Source: Herbiconiux sp. SALV-R1 (GTDB lineage Bacteria; Actinomycetota; Actinomycetes; Actinomycetales; Microbacteriaceae). Taken from it: a stretch of 64,000 bases of DNA. The stretch covers positions 1,798,001-1,862,000 of the forward strand of contig NZ_CP053344.1 of assembly GCF_013113715.1 (NCBI RefSeq), written 5' to 3'. Positions 8,660 through 17,093 of this stretch are shown piece by piece; within the stretch, counting starts at the first letter, position 1; each line of letters opens with the position of its first letter. Both the position numbers and the translations under genes were made by a program. The notes below the pieces were generated by a model that was given only the letters and a program-made list of their open reading frames with translations, ran no database searches and had not been told where the DNA came from.

Positions 8660-8965
8660 TCAGAAGACGGCGCGGAGGAGCGCTGCGACCGCCGCTGCCG
8701 CGATCACGACCACCACGAACGGCACGCGCAGCGCGTAGAGCACCGCCGCCACAGCGACGGCGGGCACCCGCGCATCGAGCTGCACGCTCTGACCGGCGCC
8801 GAGCGTTTGCACCGCGATGAGCGCCGCGAGGAGCGCCACCGTGAGCAGGTTCGCGATGCGGGCGATGGTGGGGTGCTCGAACGCCTTCGCCGGAATGAGG
8901 TAGCCCGCCACTTTGAGGCCCACGCAGATGATCGAGGCCAGCAGCACGATGTTCCAGGCGCTCAC
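8660..8965 (-). CDS. azlD: AzlD-like branched-chain amino acid export subunit
   Basis: 101 residues with three or four hydrophobic segments (SAWNIVLLASIICVGLKVAG, LLTVALLAALIAVQTLGAG and the C-terminal VVVVIAAAAVAALLRA). Size and position directly after AzlC match the small subunit of the AzlCD (BrnFE-type) exporter for branched-chain amino acids and methionine. The GTG start at 8965 overlaps the AzlC stop (GTGA), so the two are translationally coupled. Confidence 0.9.
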   Translation of the reverse strand: MSAWNIVLLASIICVGLKVAGYLIPAKAFEHPTIARIANLLTVALLAALIAVQTLGAGQSVQLDARVPAVAVAAVLYALRVPFVVVVIAAAAVAALLRAVF

Positions 8966-9657
8966 GACTCGCGCCTCGCTCCCAGCAGGTTGAAGGCGCC
9001 GACGACCACGGCGACGGACGCGGCCACCAGCACGGGAAGACCCGGCACCAGCACCGGCGTGAGCAGCGTGGCCACGACGGCGGCGCCCACGGCCACGGCC
9101 TGGGTCTGCCGTTCCTTCAGCCGAGGCCACAGCAGCCCCAGGAAGGCTGCGGCGGCCGCCGCGTCGAGACCGTAGGCACTGACATCGCCGAGCAGGTCGC
9201 CGATGAGCGCCCCGATGAGGGTGGTGAGGTTCCAGCCCAGATAGATGGCGATGCCCGTCACCCAGAAGCCGAGCCGCTGGCTGCGCAGGGTGGGTTGCGC
9301 CGTCGCCACCGCCACCGACTCGTCGATGGTGAGCTGGGCGGCGGCAGCTCGCCGCAGGAAGCCGGGGCCGATGAGCGGCGACATGCGGATGGAGTAGAAC
9401 ACGTTGCGCGTGCCGAGCAGCGCCGCGCTCGTGATGGCCGCCGGCCCGGCGGCGAGCCCTCCCGAGGCGAGCACGCCGATGAGGGCGAACTGCGAGCCAC
9501 CGGTGAACATGACGAGGCTGAGGAAGCAGGTCTGCCACACGTCGAGGCCCGACAGGGTGGCCAGCGCACCGAACGAGACGCCGTACACGGCGGTGGCGAG
9601 CCCCACGGCCAGCCCCGCCCGCACGGCGGCGCGTTCCTCGGGCGATCGGGCGGCCAT
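8962..9657 (-). CDS. azlC: AzlC-family branched-chain amino acid exporter
   Basis: 231 residues. The large subunit of the AzlCD exporter, a membrane protein of about six or seven segments; the family stretch YGVSFGALATLSGLDVWQTC and the FTGGSQFA motif are present. I start at the ATG at 9657, which has a GGGAGGG ribosome binding site 5 bases upstream, rather than a TTG at 9684. A BrnFE system in Corynebacterium exports Leu, Ile, Val and Met; the same role here is inference. A tRNA-Asn terminator lies immediately upstream, so the promoter must be between 9657 and about 9690 or transcription reads through. Confidence 0.92.
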   Translation of the reverse strand: MAARSPEERAAVRAGLAVGLATAVYGVSFGALATLSGLDVWQTCFLSLVMFTGGSQFALIGVLASGGLAAGPAAITSAALLGTRNVFYSIRMSPLIGPGFLRRAAAAQLTIDESVAVATAQPTLRSQRLGFWVTGIAIYLGWNLTTLIGALIGDLLGDVSAYGLDAAAAAAFLGLLWPRLKERQTQAVAVGAAVVATLLTPVLVPGLPVLVAASVAVVVGAFNLLGARRES

Positions 9658-9686
9658 CGGTGCCCTCCCCTCTCGCCACGGCAACG

Positions 9687-9719
9687 AAAAAGGCCCCGCG
9701 GGTGGAGCCGCGAGGCCTT
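9687..9719 (-). terminator. Rho-independent terminator of tRNA-Asn
   Basis: On the minus strand AAGGCCTCGCGG, a six-base loop and CCGCGGGGCCTTTTT form a strong GC stem ending in a T run, three bases after the tRNA 3' end. Confidence 0.9.
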
Positions 9720-9721
9720 CG

Positions 9722-9794
9722 CTCCCCGACTTGGACTCGAACCAAGAACCTGCCGGTTAACAGCCGGCTGCTCTGCCAATTGAGCTATCGAGGA
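9722..9794 (-). tRNA. tRNA-Asn (GTT)
   Basis: 73-nt cloverleaf on the minus strand: acceptor TCCTCGA/TCGGGGA, D arm GCTC AATTGGCAGA GC, anticodon stem GCCGG/CCGGC with loop CTGTTAA, T arm CTTGG TTCGAGT CCAAG, discriminator G, no encoded CCA. A small perfect hairpin (TCGCTG/CAGCGA, 9798-9815) sits just upstream in the promoter or 5' processing region. Confidence 0.96.
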
Positions 9795-9861
9795 TTATCG
9801 CTGTCGAAACAGCGATGGAAACACTATCACCCTTTCGGGAGAGCTTTCGCCACCCCTCCCC

Positions 9862-10794
9862 TCAATAGCCCTGTCGAGGGTCGACGACGCCCGTGAATCC
9901 GCCTCCGGAGAGGTAGGCGCGCACGTTGTCGCGCACGCGTTCGGCCAGGAGCGGCCTCGTCATCTCGGGCGTGTCAGCCGTGTGCGGGGTCATGACGACG
10001 CGCTCGTGGCGCCAGAGGGGGTGCCCGGTCGGGAGCGGTTCGGGATCGGTCACGTCGAGGCCCGCTCCGGAGAGGTGGCCGGCGTCGAGAGCGGCGAGCA
10101 GCGCCCCCGTGTCGAGGAGGCCGCCACGGGCGACATTCACGACATATGCCCCGGGCTTCATATGCGCGAGTCGCGCGGCGTCGAGCAGGCCCGACGTGGC
10201 CTCGGTGAGCGGTGCGGCGAGAACGACGACGTCGGCAGCCGGCAGAACCTCGTCGAGGCGGTCGACGGTCACCGTGGTGGTCGCACCCGGCACGGGGGCC
10301 GCCGTGCGGCGCACGATCGTGACGTCGACCTCGAAGGGCCGGAGCAGGCGGAGGAGCTCCCTTGCGATTCCCCCCGCGCCCACGACGAGCACGCGGCGGC
10401 CGTACAGCGACGCCCCGCCCTTGGCTCCCCACGAGTCGGCACGGATGCGCGTCGGCAGCAGGCGCAGCACGCCCAGCAGCAGGGTGAGGGCGTGCTCGGC
10501 CACCGGGCGCGCGTAGGCGCCCTTCGCGCTCGTCCAGATGCGCCCGGGGCGGTCGTGCTGTCGGAGGACTTCGGCGAAGGAGTCGACGCCGGCCCAGGGC
10601 AGCTGCACCCAATTGACATCAGGATGCGCGGCCAGCACCTCGCCGAGGCTGTCGCCGCCCGCGTTGTCGAGCCACACGATGCCGCGGGTCGACGCGGAGA
10701 GGGGTGCGACGGCGCCGCCCGCAGCGCGCACGGCGTCGACGAAGAGCGGGTCGGCGACGGGGAGGACGGCGAGGGGGCCGGGCTCCGGGGTCAT
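9862..10794 (-). CDS. D-isomer-specific 2-hydroxyacid dehydrogenase
   Basis: 310 residues. NAD(P)-dependent reductase of 2-oxoacids. The Rossmann motif VVGAGGIARELL, the VNVARGGLLD strand with the substrate-binding Arg, the GLDVTDPEPLP acidic residue and the TPHTA catalytic His are all present in order. Its N-terminal half is shorter than in phosphoglycerate dehydrogenase, as in the GhrA-like (glyoxylate/hydroxypyruvate) subgroup. The ATG at 10794 overlaps the stop of the upstream ABC ATPase gene (ATGA). The pairing with an ABC ATPase is odd and gives no clear functional clue. Confidence 0.9.
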   Translation of the reverse strand: MTPEPGPLAVLPVADPLFVDAVRAAGGAVAPLSASTRGIVWLDNAGGDSLGEVLAAHPDVNWVQLPWAGVDSFAEVLRQHDRPGRIWTSAKGAYARPVAEHALTLLLGVLRLLPTRIRADSWGAKGGASLYGRRVLVVGAGGIARELLRLLRPFEVDVTIVRRTAAPVPGATTTVTVDRLDEVLPAADVVVLAAPLTEATSGLLDAARLAHMKPGAYVVNVARGGLLDTGALLAALDAGHLSGAGLDVTDPEPLPTGHPLWRHERVVMTPHTADTPEMTRPLLAERVRDNVRAYLSGGGFTGVVDPRQGY

Positions 10795-11738
10795 CGGCGG
10801 TCGGCGTCGGTGTCGTTGAAGTCGGTGTCGTCGAACTCGGATTCGTCGAACTCGGATTCGTCGAAGTCTTCGTCGGCGGACTCGTCGTCGCCGGGCTCGA
10901 CGTCATCGCCTTCGGCCTCGGGTTCCTCGGCCTCGGGGAGCACCTCGCGGGCGAGACTCGCCACGTAGGGGTGTCTCGGGTCGCCGAGCACCTCGTCGAT
11001 GTGGCCGAGACCCACGACGACGCCTTCGTGGATGATCGCGATGCGGTCGACCGAACGGCGCAGCGCGTCGAGGTCGTGGCTGACGATGAGCGCCGCGGCT
11101 CCGCGTCGCCGCTGCAGCGCCGCGATCACGTCGATGACGGCGCCGCGCACCGACACGTCGACGCCGGCGGTGGGCTCGTCGGCGATGAGCAGCGGCGGTT
11201 CGAGGATGAGCCCGCGCGCCACGGCCACGCGCTGGCGCTGACCGCTCGAGAGCTCGTGCGGCTGCTTGAGCATCGTGCCGACGGGCAGCAGCAGCGCGTC
11301 GACGAGGGTGGCGGCCCGCAGCCCGGCCTCGTGCCGGTCGAACCGCTTGTCGCGCAGGAAGAGGGGTTCGGCGACCAGTTCGGCGACCGTCATGTTGGAG
11401 GTGAGCCGCGAGCCCGCATCCTGGGCCACGTAGCCCACACCCATGGCGAGCTTTCCCGCCTTCGAGCGGCGCATGCCGCGCACCCGGTAGCCCAGCACCT
11501 CGAGTTCGCCGCCGACGATGCGGGGCGAACCGTCGCCCGCGGTGCGGAGAGCGGCCTGGCCGGAGGCGAGCTGGGCGAGGGTCGACTTGCCCGAGCCGCT
11601 CGAGCCGACGAGCCCCACGATCTCGCCGGGCGCGATGTCGAGCGTGAAGCCCTTCACGGCGGTGTAGGCGGGGCTCACGCTGTGCGACGGGTACTCGATC
11701 GTCACATCGGAGGCGGACAGGACCTTGGGCTCACTCAT
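10791..11738 (-). CDS. Orphan Opp/Dpp-type ABC ATPase with acidic repeat tail
   Basis: 315 residues. ATP-binding subunit of the peptide/nickel (Dpp/Opp) class: Walker A GSSGSGKST, signature LSSGQRQRVAVARG, Walker B LLIADEPTAGVD, switch His in VSHDL and the family-typical DPRHPYVASL near residue 255. After about residue 265 it changes into a strongly acidic tail built of a repeated FDESE/FDDTD unit, encoded by a 15-bp DNA repeat at about 10830-10865. No permease, substrate-binding protein or second ATPase lies next to it, so it either serves distant permeases or has another role. A TAGGCT hexamer lies seven bases before the ATG. Confidence 0.88.
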   Translation of the reverse strand: MSEPKVLSASDVTIEYPSHSVSPAYTAVKGFTLDIAPGEIVGLVGSSGSGKSTLAQLASGQAALRTAGDGSPRIVGGELEVLGYRVRGMRRSKAGKLAMGVGYVAQDAGSRLTSNMTVAELVAEPLFLRDKRFDRHEAGLRAATLVDALLLPVGTMLKQPHELSSGQRQRVAVARGLILEPPLLIADEPTAGVDVSVRGAVIDVIAALQRRRGAAALIVSHDLDALRRSVDRIAIIHEGVVVGLGHIDEVLGDPRHPYVASLAREVLPEAEEPEAEGDDVEPGDDESADEDFDESEFDESEFDDTDFNDTDADRR

Positions 11739-11745
11739 CGCTTCG

Positions 11746-11751
11746 AGCCTA
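11746..11751 (-). promoter_or_regulatory. -10 element of the ABC ATPase gene
   Basis: TAGGCT on the minus strand, seven bases before the ATG at 11738, in the 24-base gap after dnaG. This suggests an independent leaderless transcript. Confidence 0.5.
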
Positions 11752-11762
11752 TGCCGACGACC

Positions 11763-13769
11763 TCATTCCGCCAGGAAGGCGCGTCGGTCGGCCTCGAGTT
11801 GCACGAGTTGCACCTGCAGCTCGCGGTAGCCGACGGGATCGGCGACGGCGTCGGTGCGCTGCAGTCGGCCGATGAGGTCGTCTTTGCGGCGCTGGAGGTG
11901 CCGGGTGACCAGGTCGCGCACGATGCTGCGAAGGTAGCCCTCGGGCTGTCGCTCGGGGCGTTCGGGGATGGGGGCGACCGCAAGCTCCTCCACGAGCGTG
12001 CGGTACTCCTCAGGCACGTCTCCCTGCACGGTGGCGACCCAGTTCGGGCTGTCGAAGGCGTCGAGGTTGCGCCCGATGGAGTCGCGCACGGCGGCGAGGG
12101 GCGCGTTGCTGAAACCGCAGACGGTCGCGTGGGCGATGAGGTCACGGCCCACGATGACGGGGGTCTGCAGGATCGCCACGAGGGCGTCGCGCTCGGTGCG
12201 CATGGCGGTGGTGACCGGGAGCTGGGTGAGGGTGACGCGCGGGCGCACGGCCGGCTCGGGTGCGAGGCTCGTGACCGAGGGCACCGCCGACTGCTGCATC
12301 ACCAGGGTTCCGGATGCCGTGGGGTCGATGCGCCCGCCGTCGGCCGGGTGCGGGCCGCCGGAGGTGCGTTCTCCCCCGCGGGTGAGGGCTCCACGGTCGC
12401 CGCGGTCTCCCCGGTCGCCCCGGTCTCCCCCGCGCTCGCCTCCGCCCGAGCGAGTGCCGGAGCGCTCGACGACCTGGCTCACCTCGCCGAGCTCCATCGC
12501 GAGCATCTTCGCGAGCTCGCGGGTGTAGGCGGGGCGCAGCGCGCTGTCGCGGATGTCGGCGACGACAGGGGCGGCGTCGCGCAAGGCGGCGACCCTGCCC
12601 TCCACCGAGTCGAGGTCGTAGGCGGCGAGCTTCTGCTTGATGACGAACTCGAACATCGGCTTCTTGCTCTTCACGAGCCGGCGCACGGCGTCGTCACCCT
12701 TCGCCAGGCGCAGGTCGCAGGGGTCGAGGCCGTCGGGCGCCACCGCCACGTAGGTCTGCGCGGCGAACCGCTGCTCCTCGCTGAACGCGCGGAGCGCTGC
12801 CTTCTGGCCCGCAGCATCCGGGTCGAAGGTGAACACGACCTCGCCGAGACCCGAGCTGTCGTCGGAGAGCACTCGCCGCATGATCTTGATGTGGTCGACG
12901 CCGAAGGAGGTGCCGCAGGTGGCGACCGCCGTGGTGACCCCCGCGAGGTGGCAGGCCATCACGTCGGTGTAGCCCTCGACGACCACCACCTGGCGCGTGC
13001 GCGAGATGTCGCGCTTGGCGAGGTCGAGCCCATAGAGCACCTGTGCCTTGTGGTAGACCGCCGTCTCGGGCGTGTTGAGGTACTTCGGGCCTTTGTCGTC
13101 GTCGAACAGCCGGCGCGCTCCGAACCCGACGGTCTGGCCCGTCTGGTCGCGGATGGGCCACACCAGCCGGCCGCGAAACCTGTCGTAGCTGCCGCGGTCG
13201 CCCTGGCTCACGAGGCCCGCCGCCGAGAGCTCCGCCTCGGTGAAGCCTCGCCCGCGCAGGTGCTTGCCCAGGTTGTCCCACCCCTGGGGTGCGTAGCCCA
13301 CGCCGAAGCGTGCGGCCGCCGAGGCGTCGAAGCCGCGCTCACCGAGGAAGGCGCGGCCGGCGTCGGCCCCGGGCGCCGTGAGCTGCTCGGCGAAGTACTC
13401 TCTGGCCGCCTCGTTGGCCGCCAGCAGTCGTGCCCGGTTGCCGTGATCGACCGCGGCGCCGCCGTCTTCGTAGTGCAGCTGGTAGCCGATCGTGGCGGCG
13501 AGGCGCTCGACGGCCTCCGAGAAGGTGACGTGGTCGATCTTCTGCAGGAAGGTGAAGACGTCGCCGCCCTCGCCGCACCCGAAGCAGTGGTAGTAGCCCA
13601 CCTGGGGTCGCACGTGGAAGCTCGGCGACCGCTCGTCGTGGAACGGGCAGAGACCTTTCATCGAGCCGACGCCGGCGCTCTTCAAGGTGACGAAGTCGCC
13701 GACGACGTCGGCGATGTTGATGCGCGAACGCACCTCGTCGATGTCGCTGCGGCGGATCAGACCTGCCAT
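11763..13769 (-). CDS. dnaG: DNA primase
   Basis: 668 residues. Synthesises RNA primers at the replication fork. The N-terminal zinc finger has ligands Cys41, His44, Cys62 and Cys65 (CPFH...YHCFGCG). The catalytic core carries the RNA-polymerase basic motifs and the TOPRIM motif VVVEGYTDVMA with the downstream FDPDAAG acidic pair. A low-complexity linker with a DRG repeat (near residues 440-475) separates the core from the C-terminal helicase-binding domain. The gene starts 4 bases after dgt, and dus-dgt-dnaG form one operon, an arrangement common in actinobacteria. Confidence 0.97.
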   Translation of the reverse strand: MAGLIRRSDIDEVRSRINIADVVGDFVTLKSAGVGSMKGLCPFHDERSPSFHVRPQVGYYHCFGCGEGGDVFTFLQKIDHVTFSEAVERLAATIGYQLHYEDGGAAVDHGNRARLLAANEAAREYFAEQLTAPGADAGRAFLGERGFDASAAARFGVGYAPQGWDNLGKHLRGRGFTEAELSAAGLVSQGDRGSYDRFRGRLVWPIRDQTGQTVGFGARRLFDDDKGPKYLNTPETAVYHKAQVLYGLDLAKRDISRTRQVVVVEGYTDVMACHLAGVTTAVATCGTSFGVDHIKIMRRVLSDDSSGLGEVVFTFDPDAAGQKAALRAFSEEQRFAAQTYVAVAPDGLDPCDLRLAKGDDAVRRLVKSKKPMFEFVIKQKLAAYDLDSVEGRVAALRDAAPVVADIRDSALRPAYTRELAKMLAMELGEVSQVVERSGTRSGGGERGGDRGDRGDRGDRGALTRGGERTSGGPHPADGGRIDPTASGTLVMQQSAVPSVTSLAPEPAVRPRVTLTQLPVTTAMRTERDALVAILQTPVIVGRDLIAHATVCGFSNAPLAAVRDSIGRNLDAFDSPNWVATVQGDVPEEYRTLVEELAVAPIPERPERQPEGYLRSIVRDLVTRHLQRRKDDLIGRLQRTDAVADPVGYRELQVQLVQLEADRRAFLAE

Positions 13770-13773
13770 GGGC

Positions 13774-15093
13774 TCACGACACGTTCCGCACGGGGAGCGC
13801 GAGCCGCGGCCGGGAACCGCCGCAGAGCCGCTCGTACCAGGCCACGGCGGTCTGGTCGGTGAGGCTCGCCACCTGGTCGACCACCACGCGTCGGCGCGCG
13901 GTGTCGTCGGTCGCCTCGCGCCAGTCGGCGGCGAAGGCGGTGTCGAGGGCAGCGCCCTCCGACTCGAGCAGCGCGTCGGCGAGCTCGCTCAGCAGTTCGC
14001 GTTGGTCGACGTAGAGGGGCTGGCGGGCGTCGGTGCTCATCACGAACACCGAGACGATGCCTTTCAGGGTGGCGATCTCGGCCGCCACCCAGTCGGGCAC
14101 CACGACGTCGGCGCCGTAGCGGGTGATACTCGGGGTGGGGAACGCCTCGCGGGTGGCACGGGTCGCCGCACCGGCGAAGCGGCCGATGAGCTGGCTAGTG
14201 AGGTTCTTGAGCGAGGCGTGGGCGGCCCGCGAGTCGTCCCATTCCGAGAGCCACACCTTGAGCGAGTCGAGCCGCTCGAAAGCCTCGGCCAGCTCGTCAA
14301 GCTCGAACCCGCCGCCCGCGCGCAGGTGGATGCGGCGGACCAGGTCGGCGTGGTCGACTCGGTCGCCGAGCACCGAGACGTCGATGTACCCGTTCAGCAC
14401 GGCGTCTTCGAAGTCGTGCACGGAGTAGGCGATGTCGTCGGAGAGATCCATCACCTGCGCCTCGACGCAGAGCCTCCGCGCGGGCGCGTCGGCCCTGAAC
14501 CAGTCGAAGACCTCGACGTCGTCGTCGTAGACCCCGTACTTCAGGCGACCGCTCGGGTCTTGCACGGGGTCGCTGGCCGTCCACGGGTACTTGCAGCTGG
14601 CGTCGAGGCTCGCCCGGGTGAGGTTGAGGCCGTAGCTGCGGCCGGTCTCACCGACCACCTTCGGCTCGAGGCGGCTCAGAATGCGCAGGCTCTGGGCGTT
14701 GCCCTCGAAGCCCCCGATCTCCCGCGCCCAGTCGTTGAGTGCACGCTCGCCGTTGTGACCGAAGGGCGGATGCCCGAGGTCGTGGGCGAGGCAGGCGGTG
14801 TCGACGACGTCGGGGTCGAGATCGAGGCTCGCCGCGAGCTCCCGGCCCACCTGGGCCACCTCGAGCGAGTGGGTGAGCCGGTTGCGGGCGAAGTCGGCGA
14901 CCACGGCAGGGCTCAGCACCTGCGTCTTGGCCGCGAGTCGGCGCAGCGACGAGGAGTGCAGCACACGGGCTCGGTCGCGCGCGAAGTCGCTGCGCCTCGT
15001 GTAGTGCTCCTCGGGCAGCAGGCGCTCGGCGTCGGACTCGGCGTAGCCCTTGGTGGGCGCGTAGGTGGCGAGGTTGAGGAGGGGTTCAGCCAC
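13774..15093 (-). CDS. dgt: Deoxyguanosinetriphosphate triphosphohydrolase
   Basis: 439 residues. HD-superfamily enzyme that cleaves dGTP, or a broader dNTP set, to the nucleoside and triphosphate. The metal-binding set is clear: the first His in RNRLTHSLEVAQ, the HD pair in CLAHDLGHPPFGHNGE and the later Asp in DLSDDIAYSVHD. The start is a GTG at 15093 (VAEPLLN), overlapping the dus stop by 8 bases; the apparent longer N-terminus is a shadow of dus. It sits between dus and dnaG. Confidence 0.95.
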   Translation of the reverse strand: MAEPLLNLATYAPTKGYAESDAERLLPEEHYTRRSDFARDRARVLHSSSLRRLAAKTQVLSPAVVADFARNRLTHSLEVAQVGRELAASLDLDPDVVDTACLAHDLGHPPFGHNGERALNDWAREIGGFEGNAQSLRILSRLEPKVVGETGRSYGLNLTRASLDASCKYPWTASDPVQDPSGRLKYGVYDDDVEVFDWFRADAPARRLCVEAQVMDLSDDIAYSVHDFEDAVLNGYIDVSVLGDRVDHADLVRRIHLRAGGGFELDELAEAFERLDSLKVWLSEWDDSRAAHASLKNLTSQLIGRFAGAATRATREAFPTPSITRYGADVVVPDWVAAEIATLKGIVSVFVMSTDARQPLYVDQRELLSELADALLESEGAALDTAFAADWREATDDTARRRVVVDQVASLTDQTAVAWYERLCGGSRPRLALPVRNVS

Positions 15094-16276
15094 CGCTGTG
15101 GTCCAGTTCGGCTTCGGCGAGATCGGCGCGGCCGGCGCCGCCGAGGGCGCGGGAGTCGAGCCAGTGCTCGGGCAGGGCGGGCTTCTTCGGGCTGCCGGCC
15201 CGGCCACGCGGGCCTTCGGCGTCGGCACCCGGGTAGGGCATCGACCAGTCGAGGGTGGCGAGGATCTCGTCCATCGCCTCCAGCGTCTTCACGGTGCTGA
15301 GGGCGGCGCGCACCTCGTGCCCGGCCGGGTAGCCCTTGAGGTACCAGGCGACGTGCTTGCGGATGTCACGGCAGGCGCGGTCTTCGTCGCCGAAGAACTC
15401 GGTGAGCAGCTCGGCGTGCCGGCGCAGGGTGCGGGCGACGTCACCGAGCGAGGGGGCCGCGCGGAGGGCGACGGCCTCCTCGGCGGAGAGGTCGCCGGAG
15501 CGCACCCGGAACGCCGCGGAGAGGTCGCCGAACAGCCACGGCCGACCGAGGCAGCCCCGACCCACCACGACCCCGTCGCAGCCGGTCTCGTCGACCATGC
15601 GCACCGCGTCTTCGCCCGACCAGATGTCGCCGTTGCCGAGCACGGGGACACTCGTGATGGTCTCCTTGAGCGTCGCGATGGCACCCCAATCGGCCGTGCC
15701 GCTGTAGAAGTCGCCGGCGGTGCGGGCGTGCAGCGCGATGGCCGCCACCCCCGCGCCCTCGGCCGCGCGGGCGGCTTCGAGGTAGGTGAGGTGGTCGGAG
15801 TCGATGCCCTTGCGCATCTTGACCGTCACCGGGATGTCGCCGGCCGCGTCGACCACCGACTCCACGATCTCGCGGAACAGGTCGAGCTTCCAGGGCAGCG
15901 CCGCCCCGCCTCCCTTGCGGGTGACCTTGGGCACCGGGCAGCCGAAGTTCATGTCGATGTGGTCGGTACGGTCTTCGTCGACGAGGATGCGCGCGGCGTC
16001 GGCCATCGTCTTCGGGTCGACGCCGTAGAGCTGGATCGACCGCGGCGTCTCGCTCGGGTGGTGGGTGATGAGGCGCATCGTCTCGGGCGTGCGCTCGACC
16101 AGGGCGCGACTCGTGATCATCTCACTCACGTACAGCCCCGCACCGAACTCGCGGCACAGGCGGCGGAACGCCGTGTTCGTGATGCCGGCCATGGGTGCGA
16201 GCACGACGGGGACGTCGAGCTCGATGGGGCCGATGGCGAGCTTGGAGCCGCCGGCGAGGAGAGTGGAGGAAGTCAT
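15086..16276 (-). CDS. dusB: tRNA-dihydrouridine synthase
   Basis: 396 residues. FMN-dependent reductase making dihydrouridine in the tRNA D loop. The FMN-barrel signature VVLAPMAGITNTAFRRLCRE, the DMNFGCPVPKVTRKGGGAAL stretch with the catalytic Cys, KMRKG, and NGDIWS are present, matching the DusB/NifR3 branch. The C-terminus is followed by an Ala/Gly-rich tail longer than in Escherichia coli. The ATG at 16276 is preferred over an in-frame TTG at 16285. First gene of dus-dgt-dnaG. Confidence 0.95.
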   Translation of the reverse strand: MTSSTLLAGGSKLAIGPIELDVPVVLAPMAGITNTAFRRLCREFGAGLYVSEMITSRALVERTPETMRLITHHPSETPRSIQLYGVDPKTMADAARILVDEDRTDHIDMNFGCPVPKVTRKGGGAALPWKLDLFREIVESVVDAAGDIPVTVKMRKGIDSDHLTYLEAARAAEGAGVAAIALHARTAGDFYSGTADWGAIATLKETITSVPVLGNGDIWSGEDAVRMVDETGCDGVVVGRGCLGRPWLFGDLSAAFRVRSGDLSAEEAVALRAAPSLGDVARTLRRHAELLTEFFGDEDRACRDIRKHVAWYLKGYPAGHEVRAALSTVKTLEAMDEILATLDWSMPYPGADAEGPRGRAGSPKKPALPEHWLDSRALGGAGRADLAEAELDHSGG

Positions 16277-16357
16277 CGGGGTCAATTCTTCCAGACGGAT
16301 GCGGTGAGCGTGTCGCCGACGGGAATCCTGTGCACGAGCATCCGGTTCAATGGTGCT

Positions 16358-16870
16358 GTGAACAACTCATCTGACGCCGCGCCCGCCCCCGAGGGAACCG
16401 AGAGGGTGCGCGCCGACGCCGCCCGCCTCGGACTCGACGTCGAGATCGTCGAGCGGCCCGCCGCCGACTCGCTCGAGACCGCGGCAGCCCTGCTCGGGCT
16501 CGAGCCGGCCGACATCATGAAGAGCCTCGTCGTGAAGCGGCACGACGGCGGGTTCCTGTTCGCCCTCATCCCGGGCGACCGCCAGATCAGCTGGCCGAAG
16601 CTGCGGGCGCTGGTGGGGGTCAACCGGCTGTCGATGCCGCACCAGGACGTGGCGCTGGAGGCCACGGGGTACGAGCGGGGCACCATCACGCCGCTCGGCA
16701 GCAGCACGGCGTGGCCCGTGTACCTCGACGCGGCGTTCGCCGGGCGCCCCCGCGTGGCGATGGGGGCGGGAGCGCACGGCCACAGCGCCTTCGTCGACGC
16801 CGACGCGCTGGCGACCGCGCTCGGCGCCACGGTCGCCGACATCTCCGACCCGATCGCGCCGCGCTCCTGA
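16358..16870 (+). CDS. YbaK/ProX-type aminoacyl-tRNA deacylase domain
   Basis: 170 residues. Trans-editing domain that hydrolyses misacylated tRNA (Cys-tRNA-Pro in YbaK). The pattern ADIMKSLVVKRHDGGFLFALIPGD and the VNRLSMPHQDVALEATGYERGTITPLG segment are typical of the YbaK family. A GTG at 16358 is the only in-frame start that fits; a TTCAAT hexamer ends six bases upstream, so the mRNA may be leaderless. It is divergent from dus. Confidence 0.88.
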   Translation: MNNSSDAAPAPEGTERVRADAARLGLDVEIVERPAADSLETAAALLGLEPADIMKSLVVKRHDGGFLFALIPGDRQISWPKLRALVGVNRLSMPHQDVALEATGYERGTITPLGSSTAWPVYLDAAFAGRPRVAMGAGAHGHSAFVDADALATALGATVADISDPIAPRS

Positions 16871-16889
16871 GCCAGGCGGCTGCCTGAGC

Positions 16890-17093
16890 TCAGAAAGAGC
16901 AGGAGTCGCCCTCGCACGTCGCGCCGGCGGGGCCGAGGAACGCCAAGGGAGTCAGGGCCCGATTCTCGACGGACTCGGTCGCATCGGTCGATGCGGCCCC
17001 GTCCATCCGCACGGCGACCGGTGCGTCAGCCCGCACGGCGACCGGTGCGTCAGCGTCAGCGGGAGCCGCCGCACCGCCGAGGGGGCCGGTCAC
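16890..17093 (-). CDS. Small Cys-containing protein coupled to FrnE
   Basis: 67 residues and not recognised. The GTG start at 17093 overlaps the frnE stop by four bases (GTGA), the same coupling used by genuine pairs throughout this window. The N-terminal part has a duplicated DAPVAVRA unit encoded by two tandem 24-bp repeats (17008-17055). The C-terminus ends GPAGATCEGDSCSF, with two Cys separated by four residues. No membrane segment or signal peptide is visible. It may be a redox partner, metal ligand or modified peptide acting with the neighbouring thiol oxidoreductase, but that is only suggested by position. Confidence 0.55.
   Translation of the reverse strand: MTGPLGGAAAPADADAPVAVRADAPVAVRMDGAASTDATESVENRALTPLAFLGPAGATCEGDSCSF

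Noticed and set aside
10704-13862. A 1052-codon plus-strand open frame across the ABC ATPase and dnaG
   Set aside because: It is antisense to two certain genes and has shadow-type composition (Arg, Gly, His, Val).
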